Notes under the pieces: generated by a model
What the model was told of the DNA's origin: nothing
Seen by the model: only the letters and a program-made list of their open reading frames with translations
Databases searched by the model: none
Origin: Massiliimalia sp050943535
GTDB lineage: Bacteria > Bacillota > Clostridia > Oscillospirales > Ruminococcaceae
Direction of reading: 5' to 3'
Length of the DNA stretch: 31,078 nucleotides
NCBI GenBank assembly: GCA_050943535.1
Contig: JBMNPJ010000017.1
Coordinates: 1-31,078, forward strand
Part shown: one piece after another, positions 6,813 through 14,606 of the stretch
How the letters are laid out: each line of letters begins with the position of its first letter
How positions within the stretch are numbered: the first letter of the stretch is position 1
Made by a program: the position numbers and the translations under genes

Positions 6813-6861
6813 GTCTGTCAAGAAAATCTGTCACAAATTGTAAATTTCTTTGCTTTTTTTG

Positions 6862-7461
6862 TTACAGCGCACTGCGGTTTTCCAGTGCTTTGTAAAGAGT
6901 CACTTCATCTGCATATTCCAAATTGGAACCCACCGGAATTCCAAAGGCAAGGCGGCTCACTTTTACTCCCAGCGGTTTCAGCAACTTGGAAAGATACATG
7001 GCAGTGGCCTCTCCCTCTACCGTAGGGTTAGTGGCCATAATCACTTCCTGGATTTCTCCCTGGCTGACCCGGTTGAGCAGTTCCTTTACATACAGCTGAT
7101 CTGGGCCGATTCCGTCCATGGGAGAAATCAGTCCGTGCAGCACATGATACAGTCCATGATATTCCCGGGTACGTTCAAATGCCACCACATCTTTTGGATC
7201 TTCCACCACACACACAATAGACCGATCCCGGGTGGAATCGTTGCAGATATCACACACCGGCTTATCTGTAAAATTTTTGCAGATTTCACAGTTTTTAATT
7301 TTCTGATGGGCGTCTAAAATCGCCTGGCTGAATGCCTTGGCCTCTGCTTCACTCAAGGTCAGCACATGAAACGCCAGCCGCTGCGCTGTTTTCATACCGA
7401 TCCCCGGCAAAGAGGCAAACTGCTCAATCAGCCGGGTCAGCGGCAGTGCATTATATCCCAT
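6862..7461 (-). CDS. recR: Recombination mediator protein RecR (199 aa)
   Basis: Works with RecO (and RecF) to load RecA on gapped DNA. The N-terminal helix-hairpin-helix (LPGIGMKTAQRLAFH, about residues 18-32) is followed by a four-Cys zinc finger (C58, C61, C70, C73) and a TOPRIM domain starting IVCVVEDPKDVVAFE. Later motifs EVIMATNPTVEGEATA and VSRLAFGIPVGSNLEYAD are typical and complete. ATG 7461 has GGGGG ten bases upstream. It lies downstream of dnaX and ybaB, the conserved dnaX-ybaB-recR order, but a terminator-like hairpin (7485-7522) separates it from ybaB. Confidence 0.97.
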   Translation of the reverse strand: MGYNALPLTRLIEQFASLPGIGMKTAQRLAFHVLTLSEAEAKAFSQAILDAHQKIKNCEICKNFTDKPVCDICNDSTRDRSIVCVVEDPKDVVAFERTREYHGLYHVLHGLISPMDGIGPDQLYVKELLNRVSQGEIQEVIMATNPTVEGEATAMYLSKLLKPLGVKVSRLAFGIPVGSNLEYADEVTLYKALENRSAL

Positions 7462-7484
7462 AAATCACAATCCCCCGATTCCAT

Positions 7485-7522
7485 AAAAAACAGGCGGAAC
7501 TATGCTTGGCACAGTTTCCGCC
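7485..7522 (-). terminator. Terminator-like hairpin between ybaB and recR
   Basis: GGCGGAA (7516-7522) pairs with TTCCGCC (about 7493-7499), extended by an inner CT/AG, followed by TGTTTTTT on the minus strand. It probably attenuates rather than blocks transcription into recR. Confidence 0.6.
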
Positions 7523-7538
7523 CTGACGCCGGATTTTC

Positions 7539-7877
7539 TTAGAACATTCCCGGAACGTTGAAGCCGCCGGTGATTTTTTCCATTTCCGCGCTGGTTTTTT
7601 CTTCTACATTGCGGATACATTCATTGACTGCGCTGATTACCAGATCCTGCAGCATGTCGATATCTTCTGGATCTACTACTTCTGGTTTGATTTCCAGAGC
7701 TTTAATCTGTTTGTCACCGGTCATGGTTACAGATACTGCTCCGCCGCCAGCAGCTGCAGTAAATTCAGTTGCTTCCAGTTCGGTCTGTTTTGCAGCCATA
7801 TCTTCCTGCATTTTCTGTGCCTGCTTGATCATAGCCTGCATATTCTGGTTTCCCATTTGTGGAACTCTTGCTCTCAT
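7539..7877 (-). CDS. YbaB/EbfC family nucleoid-associated protein (112 aa)
   Basis: Small dimeric DNA-binding protein of the YbaB/EbfC family. The conserved pattern runs MIKQAQKMQEDM, then a beta sheet with GGGAVSVTMTGDKQIKALEI, then PEVVDPEDIDMLQDLVISAV and a Met/Gly-rich end. Length matches the family. ATG 7877 has AGGTAGGG eight bases upstream. It lies 87 bp behind dnaX and ahead of recR, the usual arrangement. The family covers DNA in vivo; its precise contribution to recombination or expression is not settled. Confidence 0.95.
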   Translation of the reverse strand: MRARVPQMGNQNMQAMIKQAQKMQEDMAAKQTELEATEFTAAAGGGAVSVTMTGDKQIKALEIKPEVVDPEDIDMLQDLVISAVNECIRNVEEKTSAEMEKITGGFNVPGMF

Positions 7878-7964
7878 ATCGATTTCCCTACCTTTAATTC
7901 ATTTTCATTAATTTATTATCATCAGTTTTGGCGGCAGTATCCGTCAAAACCGAAAAAAACAGTA

Positions 7965-9632
7965 TTACGGCTGTTCTTCCACCGGAATTCCCAGTGTTTG
8001 CGCCGTCTCAGCGATTTCATCCAAAGGAGACACCTGCTTTTGCACCGGTTTGTTCTTTTTAATCCGCAGCCGGTAGCGGATGCCTGTCCGCTCTTCCAGG
8101 GTACTCAGCAAAGTTTTTACAAAGTTTTCCCGCTTGATCATGGAAGAAAACAGAGAGTTGGGACTGTCAATAAACAAATTGTCCCCAGCAGCATAGGCAA
8201 TGGAGCCTGCCAAAATCCCAGCCAAAGCTGGATCCTGTTCCTGCAAAACCCCCAAAATCTCCGGCCAGATGCCCAGCATCTGCGGCGTGGTTCCCGCTCC
8301 CGCAGAACCTGTCTGCTCAAAAGCAGAAGACTGGCTTGTTTTTTCTTCCGGTGGTTTTGTTTCTCTTTCCGGCGCCGGTTTTGCTGTCTGTATGGGTTTT
8401 GGCTCAGCAGCCGGAACACTGGGTTGTTCTGCCCGTTCCGCCGGCTGGGAAGAAACAGGAGCAGCAGCCAAAACCTGTCCGGATGACAGTTTTTTCAGCT
8501 GCCGTTCCAAAGATTCAATTCTGGCCAGCAGCGCCTCGGAAGAATTATCAAATTCCGGAGAACACAGTTTCAGCAGCGCCATCTCTACAGAAAGCCGTTT
8601 ATCATAGTCCCGGCTGATCTGGTCACCGCATTCCTGCAGCACCCGGATACAGCGCAGAATCATTTCCATGGAAATTTTTCCGGACTGTTCTTTCAGCCGT
8701 TCCAGCTCTTCCGGCAGGCAGTGAACCAACTCCTGACAGTCAGCAACCGTTTTGACAATCATCAAATTGCGGAAATGCTCCATCAGTTCTTCTACCAGTT
8801 TCTGCAAATCTTTGGAGCCGGTATAAAGTTTCTCAATCTGCTCCAGCACCGCACCAGATTCTCCGGCACAGATATGGGAAGTCAGCTCAAACAGATAATC
8901 CCGCAGGATCAACCCGGTAGCCTGGGCTACAATCTGAGTATCCACCTGCTGGGAATAAGCAATGCACTGATCCAGCATGGACAATGCATCCCGCATTCCT
9001 CCGTCGGCCAGCCGGGCAATTAAATGGGCCGCTTCCGGTTCCAGGGTAAAGCTTTCCTGCTCACTGATATACAAAAGACGTTTGGCAATATCCTCGGTAC
9101 GAATTTTCCCAAAGTCAAACCGCTGACACCGGGACAGCACCGTAGCCGGCACCTTGTGCACCTCGGTAGTAGCCAAAATAAACTTCACATGGGGAGGAGG
9201 TTCCTCCATAATTTTCAAAAGCGCATTAAAAGCGCTGACGCTGAGCATATGGGTTTCGTCAATAATATATACTCGATAACGGCACTGTGCCGGCGTATAG
9301 TTTGCCTCTTCCCGAAGCATACGCACGTCGTCTACCCCGTTATTGCTGGCGGCGTCAATTTCCAGCACATCCAAAATAGATCCGTCGTCAATTCCCCGAC
9401 AAATCTCGCACTCCATACAGGGACTGCCGTCCACCGGATGAAGACAGTTCACCGCCATGGCCAAAATTTTGGCGCAGGTAGTTTTCCCGGTACCCCGAGA
9501 ACCGGTGAACAAATAGGAATGGGCTGTAGTCTGATTTTTCACCTGATTTCTCAGGGTCGTGGTAATAGGTTCCTGGCTGATGACATCGTCAAAGGTTTTC
9601 GGCCGCCATTTTCGATAAAGCGCCAGATACAT
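7965..9632 (-). CDS. dnaX: DNA polymerase III subunit gamma/tau (555 aa)
   Basis: Clamp-loader ATPase of the replisome. From ATG 9632 the protein starts MYLALYRKWRPKTFDDV. Walker A is GSRGTGKTT (about 44-52), the zinc site is C63-X8-C72-X2-C75-X2-C78, Walker B region YIIDETHMLS, sensor ATTEVHKVP and SRC motif VLSRCQRFDF. A Pro/Glu/Ala-rich linker (about 390-440) leads to a C-terminal tau-type domain. The start was set by AGGAGG eight bases upstream; GTG three codons earlier overlaps that site. The SRP RNA lies 55 bp upstream on the same strand, probably sharing a promoter, a frequent Gram-positive linkage. Confidence 0.97.
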   Translation of the reverse strand: MYLALYRKWRPKTFDDVISQEPITTTLRNQVKNQTTAHSYLFTGSRGTGKTTCAKILAMAVNCLHPVDGSPCMECEICRGIDDGSILDVLEIDAASNNGVDDVRMLREEANYTPAQCRYRVYIIDETHMLSVSAFNALLKIMEEPPPHVKFILATTEVHKVPATVLSRCQRFDFGKIRTEDIAKRLLYISEQESFTLEPEAAHLIARLADGGMRDALSMLDQCIAYSQQVDTQIVAQATGLILRDYLFELTSHICAGESGAVLEQIEKLYTGSKDLQKLVEELMEHFRNLMIVKTVADCQELVHCLPEELERLKEQSGKISMEMILRCIRVLQECGDQISRDYDKRLSVEMALLKLCSPEFDNSSEALLARIESLERQLKKLSSGQVLAAAPVSSQPAERAEQPSVPAAEPKPIQTAKPAPERETKPPEEKTSQSSAFEQTGSAGAGTTPQMLGIWPEILGVLQEQDPALAGILAGSIAYAAGDNLFIDSPNSLFSSMIKRENFVKTLLSTLEERTGIRYRLRIKKNKPVQKQVSPLDEIAETAQTLGIPVEEQP

Positions 9633-9687
9633 CTTACCCACCTCCTGAAATGTTCAGATTGAAAAAATGGCAGGAATTGTATGCGTT

Positions 9688-9810
9688 CTGACATACGGAC
9701 AGCCAGGTGAACCCGCGGCGCATGGCTCCAACCCTTAATGCTGCTCGGTTCCCCGCCTGACATGGTTCAGGCTGTTTCCATCGCACAGGGCCCGGTTATC
9801 CGTATGTCAG
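9688..9810 (-). ncRNA. ffs: Signal recognition particle RNA, small bacterial type
   Basis: The Ffh-binding helix 8 signature is present on the minus strand: CCATGTCAGGCGGGGAACCG then AGCAGCA, giving a GGAA tetraloop closed by CGG/CCG and the asymmetric AGCAGC loop. The RNA is closed by a perfect 12 bp terminal helix (CTGACATACGGA at 9799-9810 with TCCGTATGTCAG at 9688-9699). At about 123 nt it is intermediate: longer than the minimal hairpin but far shorter than the 270 nt Bacillus scRNA. Ends are set by the terminal helix and are approximate. It lies directly upstream of dnaX. Confidence 0.9.
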
Positions 9811-9894
9811 ACAGCATATCCATCCTACCAATCCAACACACCTGTTTGCATACCAAACACAAAACAACAGCGATTTCTGCTGTTTACCTGATTC

Positions 9895-9923
9895 ATTATA
9901 CTATATTTTCGTGAAAAACACAA
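9895..9923 (-). promoter_or_regulatory. Promoter for SRP RNA and dnaX
   Basis: Minus strand TTGTGT (9918-9923), 17 bases, TATAAT (9895-9900). Predicted start about 75 bases upstream of mature SRP RNA. Bases 9924-10040 of this 304 bp divergent spacer show nothing else. Confidence 0.65.
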
Positions 9924-10047
9924 GGGCAAATTTTGGCACTTTACCAAAAATTAATATCTTCCCCGCCCCTACACTGGGAAATTTTTAAAATCCCCCAGAA
10001 ATTTCCTTCCTTTAAAAGGGATTATTCTGGAAAAATCCCCCGGACTG

Positions 10048-10114
10048 TGTTATACTGAAGGTACTATTTCAACGAAAAGGAGCGAAAACACCTGCTTTTG
10101 CAGGTAAAAACAAT
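10048..10114 (+). promoter_or_regulatory. Extended -10 promoter and unusual leader of the mraY-like gene
   Basis: TGTTATACT (-10 at 10051-10056 with upstream TG). The only good ribosome site, AAAAGGAG (10075-10082), is 32 bases before the ATG at 10115. Between them lies a perfect hairpin ACCTGC-TTTT-GCAGGT (10090-10105). Folding would bring the site to within normal reach of the ATG. No in-frame ATG, GTG or TTG with a better site exists. Confidence 0.5.
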
Positions 10115-11065
10115 ATGGGTCACTTTTTTTATCAATTTTTATCACCAACCGCTGTCGCTGTGATTGGTGTACTGATTACATTTGGCTTTACGTTTCTTCT
10201 GCTGCGTCATCCTTTTCCCTTTCTTCCCAAAGATCAGGGGCGGAAATACGCAGTAAACGGAGCCCTGTCCAAAGGGAAAACCCGAGGTGTTGGGCTGGTA
10301 TTCATGATCCCATTTACCATCTGCAGTCTTTTATTTCTGCCCTGGAGCTGGGAATATCTTGTATATCTTCTGCTGATGATCGGCATGATGCTCAGCGGTT
10401 ATCTGGATGATGCTTCGGACAAGCCATGGAGCGAATACAAAAAAGGTCTCATCGACTTTATTCTCTCCGCTGCCGCAGTATTTACCTTTTTAAACTTTAA
10501 TTCCACCGAAATTTTCATTGGACCTTTTGCAGTAACTCTGCCGTCCTGGTTATTTGCAGTACTGGGAATTATCCTGTTCTGGGCTTCTGTCAATGTGACA
10601 AACTGCTCCGACGGAGTAGATGGTTTATGCGCCAGCTTATGCACCGTTTCCCTTTTCTCCTTTGTACTGATTTTTTCTTCTGTTTTGGAACAATACACCG
10701 TTGCTGCTCTCTTCCTGGCTGCTGTATTATTGGCATATCTTTACTTTAACTGTTCCCCAAGCAGCATGCTGATGGGTGATGCCGGTTCCCGGGCACTGGG
10801 ATTTTTCCTGGCTGTAATGGCATTAAAATCCGGTCATCCCTTTATCTTCCTGCTTTTAGCAGCTGTCATGATTGTAGACGGCGGATCCGGGCTAGTAAAA
10901 ATCTTTTTAAAACGGTTTTTGAAAATCAGCGTTCTGGTGAACACCAAAACCCCGATTCACGACCATATGCGCAAAAATAAAGGCTGGTCTGATACCCAGG
11001 TAGTTACCCGGTTTGTGATCATCCAAGTAGTACTGGCAGCTGTCGCGTATCTGATTGTATGCTGA
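10115..11065 (+). CDS. MraY-like phospho-sugar transferase, orphan paralog (316 aa)
   Basis: Integral membrane enzyme of the polyprenyl-phosphate phospho-aminosugar transferase family. Motifs in order: LPKDQGRKYAVNGALSKGKT (about 37-56), GYLDDASDKPW with D98/D99, NVTNCSDGVDG (160-170), LMGDAGSRALGFF (219-231) and TPIHDHMRKNKGWSDTQVV near residues 279-297. These match MraY, which makes lipid I, better than WecA/TagO. The third-motif HHH of MraY is HDH (H282-D283-H284) here. About ten hydrophobic helices. It stands alone, away from any mur/fts genes, so it is probably a second MraY or a related cell-wall or spore-cortex enzyme. Function beyond family is inferred. Confidence 0.82.
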   Translation: MGHFFYQFLSPTAVAVIGVLITFGFTFLLLRHPFPFLPKDQGRKYAVNGALSKGKTRGVGLVFMIPFTICSLLFLPWSWEYLVYLLLMIGMMLSGYLDDASDKPWSEYKKGLIDFILSAAAVFTFLNFNSTEIFIGPFAVTLPSWLFAVLGIILFWASVNVTNCSDGVDGLCASLCTVSLFSFVLIFSSVLEQYTVAALFLAAVLLAYLYFNCSPSSMLMGDAGSRALGFFLAVMALKSGHPFIFLLLAAVMIVDGGSGLVKIFLKRFLKISVLVNTKTPIHDHMRKNKGWSDTQVVTRFVIIQVVLAAVAYLIVC

Positions 11066-11097
11066 CCGCCGCCGGACAGTGTCCGGTGCCAACCGCC

Positions 11098-11175
11098 TAC
11101 GGCGCGTACTTTGTCAGTGATGTGAAAATATCAAGTAATTTCCTCTCAGCTGACAGAATACGAGCGTAGCGTCAG
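11098..11175 (+). repeat. Dispersed structured intergenic repeat, copy A
   Basis: Shares the core CAGCTGACAGAATACGAGCG then TAGCGTCAG with copies B-E, plus an upstream TTTGTCAG...GTGAAAATA. TGTCAG and CTGACA arms can pair. Preceded, as in copy B, by GCCGCCGGACA.TGTCCGGTGC. Confidence 0.75.
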
Positions 11176-11394
11176 CGCCGCAGCGCTTTCCAGAAAACAG
11201 CTGTTTTCGCCAAATGTGCAAGCAACACTTGTGGGTGTGTAGATAGCTTACAGCTATCTATTGAAAGCCTTCGGCTGTCTCCAAGGGCAGGCCGACTATG
11301 TTTTTATTTTACAAGTTCATACTTGTTATGAACTTGTCAGGAGCGCCGATAGATTTTTTATATTGCCAAACTATATGTGCTCCATCGCCCCTCT

Positions 11395-11445
11395 GGTGTG
11401 CTTTTCATTAAAGTTAGCAATGCTAACTTTAATGAAAAGCACACC
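11395..11445. repeat. 51 bp near-perfect palindrome
   Basis: Two exact 24 bp arms starting GGTGTGCTTTTCATTAAAG (11395-11418 and 11422-11445) around the loop AAT. Neither strand has a T-run after the stem, so it is not a standard terminator. Confidence 0.9.
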
Positions 11446-11559
11446 AAAAGCATTGGTGCGGGTGTGGGCTGCATAAGCCCACAAAAAGGAGCGGATAACC
11501 AGTCCGCTCCCAAATGGCGAACCGGCTAAGAGCCGCCGGACAATGTCCGGTGCTAATAG

Positions 11560-11635
11560 TCTTCGGCACGAACTCTGTTAGAAAAGTGAAAATAACAAAC
11601 TTTTATCACTCAGCTGATAGAATACGAGCGTAGCC
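11560..11635 (+). repeat. Dispersed structured intergenic repeat, copy B
   Basis: CTTCGGCACGAACTCTGTTAG...GTGAAAATAAC...TTTTATCACTCAGCTGATAG followed by AATACGAGCGTAGC. GTGAAAATAA faces TTTTATCAC, so the middle can fold. The segment starting CTTCGGCACGAACT is also in copy D. Confidence 0.75.
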
Positions 11636-11665
11636 TCTTCGGGTCCAGGGGTGTGAACCCCTGGC

Positions 11666-11703
11666 AAAGGCGTACCGCAAATATGCGGTACGCCTTTATT
11701 TTT
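11666..11703 (+). terminator. Bidirectional-type terminator
   Basis: Perfect 13 bp stem AAAGGCGTACCGC-aaatat-GCGGTACGCCTTT followed by ATTTTTT on the plus strand; the A-rich 5' side lets it also serve the MFS gene ending at 11708 on the minus strand. Confidence 0.8.
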
Positions 11704-11707
11704 TCTG

Positions 11708-12874
11708 TTATTCTTCACTTCGATAAAAGGCAAGAGAAACAATCATAGCAGCTACCGCAATGAGCGCCAGCCCACGATATGCCGCCATCACAGATAACCG
11801 GTCGGTAATCTGTCCTGTAAACAGCGGCAAACCTGTCATGCCAATGGCATATACTGCCTGAAAAAATCCCATGGCAGTGGATTTCTGCCGGACAGGAATT
11901 TCCTGCATCGCCTCAGATGTCAGATAAGAGAACAAAATCCCGCTGGACATTCCCGGAAGAATCTGAAACAGCAGAATCACCCAGATATTCCCCACTTCCC
12001 CTACTACCACACAGTAAAGGGCAATGGCCAAAAACACAATGGGAACCCAAAGCCGCGGACCGTTTTTGGTACAAAACGGTCTTGCCGCCAGCCATGCAAA
12101 AAACACAGAACTGAGCATATAAAATACAGAAGAAAAGCCAATCAGCTGGGAACCTGCTCCCAAGTCCTCCAAAATCTGAGTCGTAAAGGACATTGTGGTG
12201 GACATCTGAATTCCCTGCTGTACCAATGCCAGCCCTGCAAACAGCAAAAGTCTGCGGTTTTTGCACACCCGCACCAGCTGCCCCACCGATGTGTTTGGAC
12301 TATGTACAGGGGTTTTTTCTTTTAAAAACAGTGCCAAGATTGCTCCTGCGGCCCCTGCAGCCATGCTGAGTAAACATAAAAAATTCATGCCGAAATGATC
12401 ATAGCAAAGGGTTCCGCTGCCAAACGCCAGAAAAATCCCCAGATTGTTAAACAGAATCATCCGGCTGGTGGCCTTCTGCTGTTCCTCAGCGCTGAACATG
12501 CCCGTATACATAACCATATAGGAAATCCACATCGAAGAACCGCATCCGGACAAAAGGTTGGCGGCAAAAAATCCGCCTCCTGTAGGCACCCCAATCCGAA
12601 TGGCAGAAGCACACGCAGCCAGAAACGCCCCTAAAAAGATAAAGCCTTTGTGCTTCCCTTTCCGATCCGCCATAATCCCCACAGGGAACCGCACCAACAT
12701 CTGGGTAACTCCATAGGCACCAATAATGGAACCAATCATGGACGCAGAAACCTGAATTCCTGTTAAGTATGGGGTCTGAAAAGGAATATATACATACTGT
12801 GCAAACCAAAACAGGGTGACAATCGCCAGCAAAAGATATTGCTGGCCAGACTTTTCCTGTCCCATCTCTTTCAT
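11708..12874 (-). CDS. MFS transporter (388 aa)
   Basis: Twelve predicted membrane helices. The family loop 2-3 motif appears as GIMADRKGKHKGF (about residues 66-78), and helix 1 opens with an NNN-like aromatic stretch (FWFAQYVYIPFQTPYL). A Lys/Glu-rich central loop separates the two halves at about 185-205. ATG 12874 overlaps the TGA of the upstream gene as ATGA, so translation is coupled. It ends the operon that begins at 15079. Substrate unknown; the coupling to an acetyltransferase and an unknown soluble protein suggests uptake or export of a small molecule that is acetylated, which is inference. Confidence 0.88.
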   Translation of the reverse strand: MKEMGQEKSGQQYLLLAIVTLFWFAQYVYIPFQTPYLTGIQVSASMIGSIIGAYGVTQMLVRFPVGIMADRKGKHKGFIFLGAFLAACASAIRIGVPTGGGFFAANLLSGCGSSMWISYMVMYTGMFSAEEQQKATSRMILFNNLGIFLAFGSGTLCYDHFGMNFLCLLSMAAGAAGAILALFLKEKTPVHSPNTSVGQLVRVCKNRRLLLFAGLALVQQGIQMSTTMSFTTQILEDLGAGSQLIGFSSVFYMLSSVFFAWLAARPFCTKNGPRLWVPIVFLAIALYCVVVGEVGNIWVILLFQILPGMSSGILFSYLTSEAMQEIPVRQKSTAMGFFQAVYAIGMTGLPLFTGQITDRLSVMAAYRGLALIAVAAMIVSLAFYRSEE

Positions 12875-13335
12875 ACTTCTACGCCCTTTCTGTCAGACGG
12901 CTGCTCTGGCTCTTTTTTCTCGTTTTGGGAAATCAGCCGCAGACAGTCTTCTTTGGGATAAGAAAGAAGCTCCCCAAACCCCAAAGCAATGGCAAGCCTG
13001 TCTTCTCCTCGGTATTTTCCCTGTCTGCAAAGCCGCTGTTTTTCTTCTTTCAGCGCCAGATATTGTTTTAACCACTGTTCTTCCCGGTAAAAAATAATAT
13101 TGTATTTTCCCTGATTCATGGAAACCGGAAACAGGTCGGTAATCAGCGGCTGATCTTCCACATAATATTGAGTGCCATACTGTTGGCAGATTTCCCGGCA
13201 GAAGGGAATCAGTTCGTCTCGCTCATCCCGGCTGGAACAGGGATGAGAAAGGGCAATTTTTTTCAGTCCTGCGTGAACCATTTCATTAAAGCAGTCAATG
13301 ACACCGCAGGCGTAGGAAAACGAATCCAATTTCAT
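12871..13335 (-). CDS. Hypothetical protein between Eis-like GNAT and MFS genes (154 aa)
   Basis: Family not recognised. Soluble; no signal or membrane segment. The first 60 residues (LDSFSYACGVIDCFNEMVHAG, then KKIALSHP, RDELIPFCREICQQYG) look like an alternating alpha/beta fold. The C-terminal half includes KYNIIFYREEQWLKQYLALKEEKQRL and LGFGELLSYPKED, followed by a charged tail. Three Cys in the first half are not in a zinc arrangement. ATG 13335 has AAGGA nine bases upstream. It starts 20 bp after the acetyltransferase and its stop overlaps the transporter start, so all three are surely co-expressed. Confidence 0.75.
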   Translation of the reverse strand: MKLDSFSYACGVIDCFNEMVHAGLKKIALSHPCSSRDERDELIPFCREICQQYGTQYYVEDQPLITDLFPVSMNQGKYNIIFYREEQWLKQYLALKEEKQRLCRQGKYRGEDRLAIALGFGELLSYPKEDCLRLISQNEKKEPEQPSDRKGVEV

Positions 13336-13355
13336 ATTCCATCATCCTTATCTTT

Positions 13356-14606
13356 TTAAAAGTAATCGGCAAAGCAGGGTTTGCCTACTGGAATCAGCCG
13401 TTCCAAAATCTGCACCATATAGTATTCCGCCTTTAAATATTCATGGTCATACAAAAAGGTAGGGCGCTTATACCCTAACATCATGGCGGTCATACTGCGG
13501 ATATCCAGTTCCACCAAATTTTGATCCGGCGCTTCTTCCAGCTTTTCGCACCGGGTTTCTTCATCTTCCCAATACAGTACAAAATCCCCCTGATTCCAGG
13601 GCGCGTACCCATCCCGAATCCGAAAATGAATGGGATAATCCGGTTGTATTGGGAAAGGGTAGGACTGTAAAAAGCTCTGAACATCCACAATCCGTGCCAT
13701 AATATATGGTTCGATCTTCTCCACCATCTCGCTGTCCTCAAACAAAAACGCCATAGGCTCACCGGAATAGTTATTTCCCACCACCGTATTGAGCATGGAT
13801 TTATGGGCACTGATATAGTTCCAAATTCCGTGTCTGGCTTCGCTGTTTAAGGATACAATTTCTTTGACATGAAATACTTCATTGCGCAGATAGTACACCA
13901 CATATCCCAAAGGTTTATGCTTTTCATTGTAGTAAATGGCAGCAATCATATCTTCGTTGTCCCAGCGCCAATATTCTTCCCATTCCAGGTTTCCCCGCAC
14001 CAAAGCACCGTGGGTCTGTGCCGCAGAATAGCTGTAAAGATTTTTCAAATCCTCGCAGTCCAACTCTACCCGCTCAACCATGCCTGGCACCGGCACTGGT
14101 TTGGGAAGCTGGGAATCCTTTAACGTAAAGGTAATTTTGTCTGATACAATTTCCCATCCAAATTTCCGGTATAGAGGAATAAAGTAGGGATATAAAAAGG
14201 ACAGCACCTGTCCGGTTTCTTTCATATGGGCAATTACCCTGCGGATCAGGGCTGCAATCAATCCCCTGCCCACATATTCCGGATAGGTAGCAACCCCGGT
14301 AACACCGCCCATATCCATCAGTTCATCCTGAACATTTACCTGCATGGGGTACACCACAATCATAGACGCCAGTTTTTCATGATAAAACCACCCCAGCACA
14401 TAGGCATTCTGCAGCACTGGCTTTTTGGCGTACATCATTTCGTCTTCGGTCCACCCGCTTTTAATCAGCTCGTCGTTGGTCACCTGAAAGGCATACCGCA
14501 GCAGATCGTTAAACTGCTCCAGATCACCCAAATCCAGCTGGCGCATCTGAAATTCGCCCCGCTCTTCCAATATTTCACGGTTTTTTTCTGTCATAACCTG
14601 TTTCAT
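13356..14606 (-). CDS. Eis-like GNAT acetyltransferase with SCP2-type C-terminus (416 aa)
   Basis: A cytosolic acetyl-CoA-dependent N-acetyltransferase of the Eis family: two GNAT-like domains and a sterol-carrier-like end. The CoA loop is GVATYPEYVGRGLIAALIRR (about 100-119), followed by FLYPYFIPLYRKFGWEIVSD, the Eis signature 'P....FYrkfGwe'. The C-terminal region starting about 300 (RIVDVQSFLQSYPF, HFRIRDGYAPWNQGDF, DIRSMTAMMLGYKRP) has SCP2-like layout. Family members acetylate aminoglycosides or polyamine-like amines, but many are uncharacterised. ATG 14606 overlaps the upstream stop as ATGA; an alternative ATG at 14594 has a more normal ribosome-site spacing. Confidence 0.85.
   Translation of the reverse strand: MKQVMTEKNREILEERGEFQMRQLDLGDLEQFNDLLRYAFQVTNDELIKSGWTEDEMMYAKKPVLQNAYVLGWFYHEKLASMIVVYPMQVNVQDELMDMGGVTGVATYPEYVGRGLIAALIRRVIAHMKETGQVLSFLYPYFIPLYRKFGWEIVSDKITFTLKDSQLPKPVPVPGMVERVELDCEDLKNLYSYSAAQTHGALVRGNLEWEEYWRWDNEDMIAAIYYNEKHKPLGYVVYYLRNEVFHVKEIVSLNSEARHGIWNYISAHKSMLNTVVGNNYSGEPMAFLFEDSEMVEKIEPYIMARIVDVQSFLQSYPFPIQPDYPIHFRIRDGYAPWNQGDFVLYWEDEETRCEKLEEAPDQNLVELDIRSMTAMMLGYKRPTFLYDHEYLKAEYYMVQILERLIPVGKPCFADYF

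Larger units (their letters stand above)
11066..11707. repeat. 640 bp gene-free spacer packed with inverted repeats
   Basis: Ten separate inverted repeats, none sharing arm sequence except the first and eighth: CCGGACA/TGTCCGG (11072-11086), GAAAACAG/CTGTTTTC (11193-11208), TAGATAGCT/AGCTATCTA (11240-11260), an 11 bp arm pair (11311-11337), a 24 bp arm pair (11395-11445), GTGGGCT/AGCCCAC (11464-11482), GGAGCGGA/TCCGCTCC (11488-11510), CCGGACA/TGTCCGG (11536-11550), CCAGGGG/CCCCTGG (11645-11664) and the terminator at 11666-11700. Two copies of the dispersed repeat (11098-11175 and 11560-11635) bracket most of it. No plausible gene: the one open frame (11261-11476) runs through the palindromes. 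Confidence 0.8.

Noticed and set aside
11261..11476. Open frame of 71 codons on the plus strand
   Set aside because: Its body is the palindromes of the hairpin-dense spacer.
13356..14606. Clinically relevant Eis resistance gene
   Set aside because: Eis-like family membership alone does not show aminoglycoside activity; many Firmicute members are uncharacterised.
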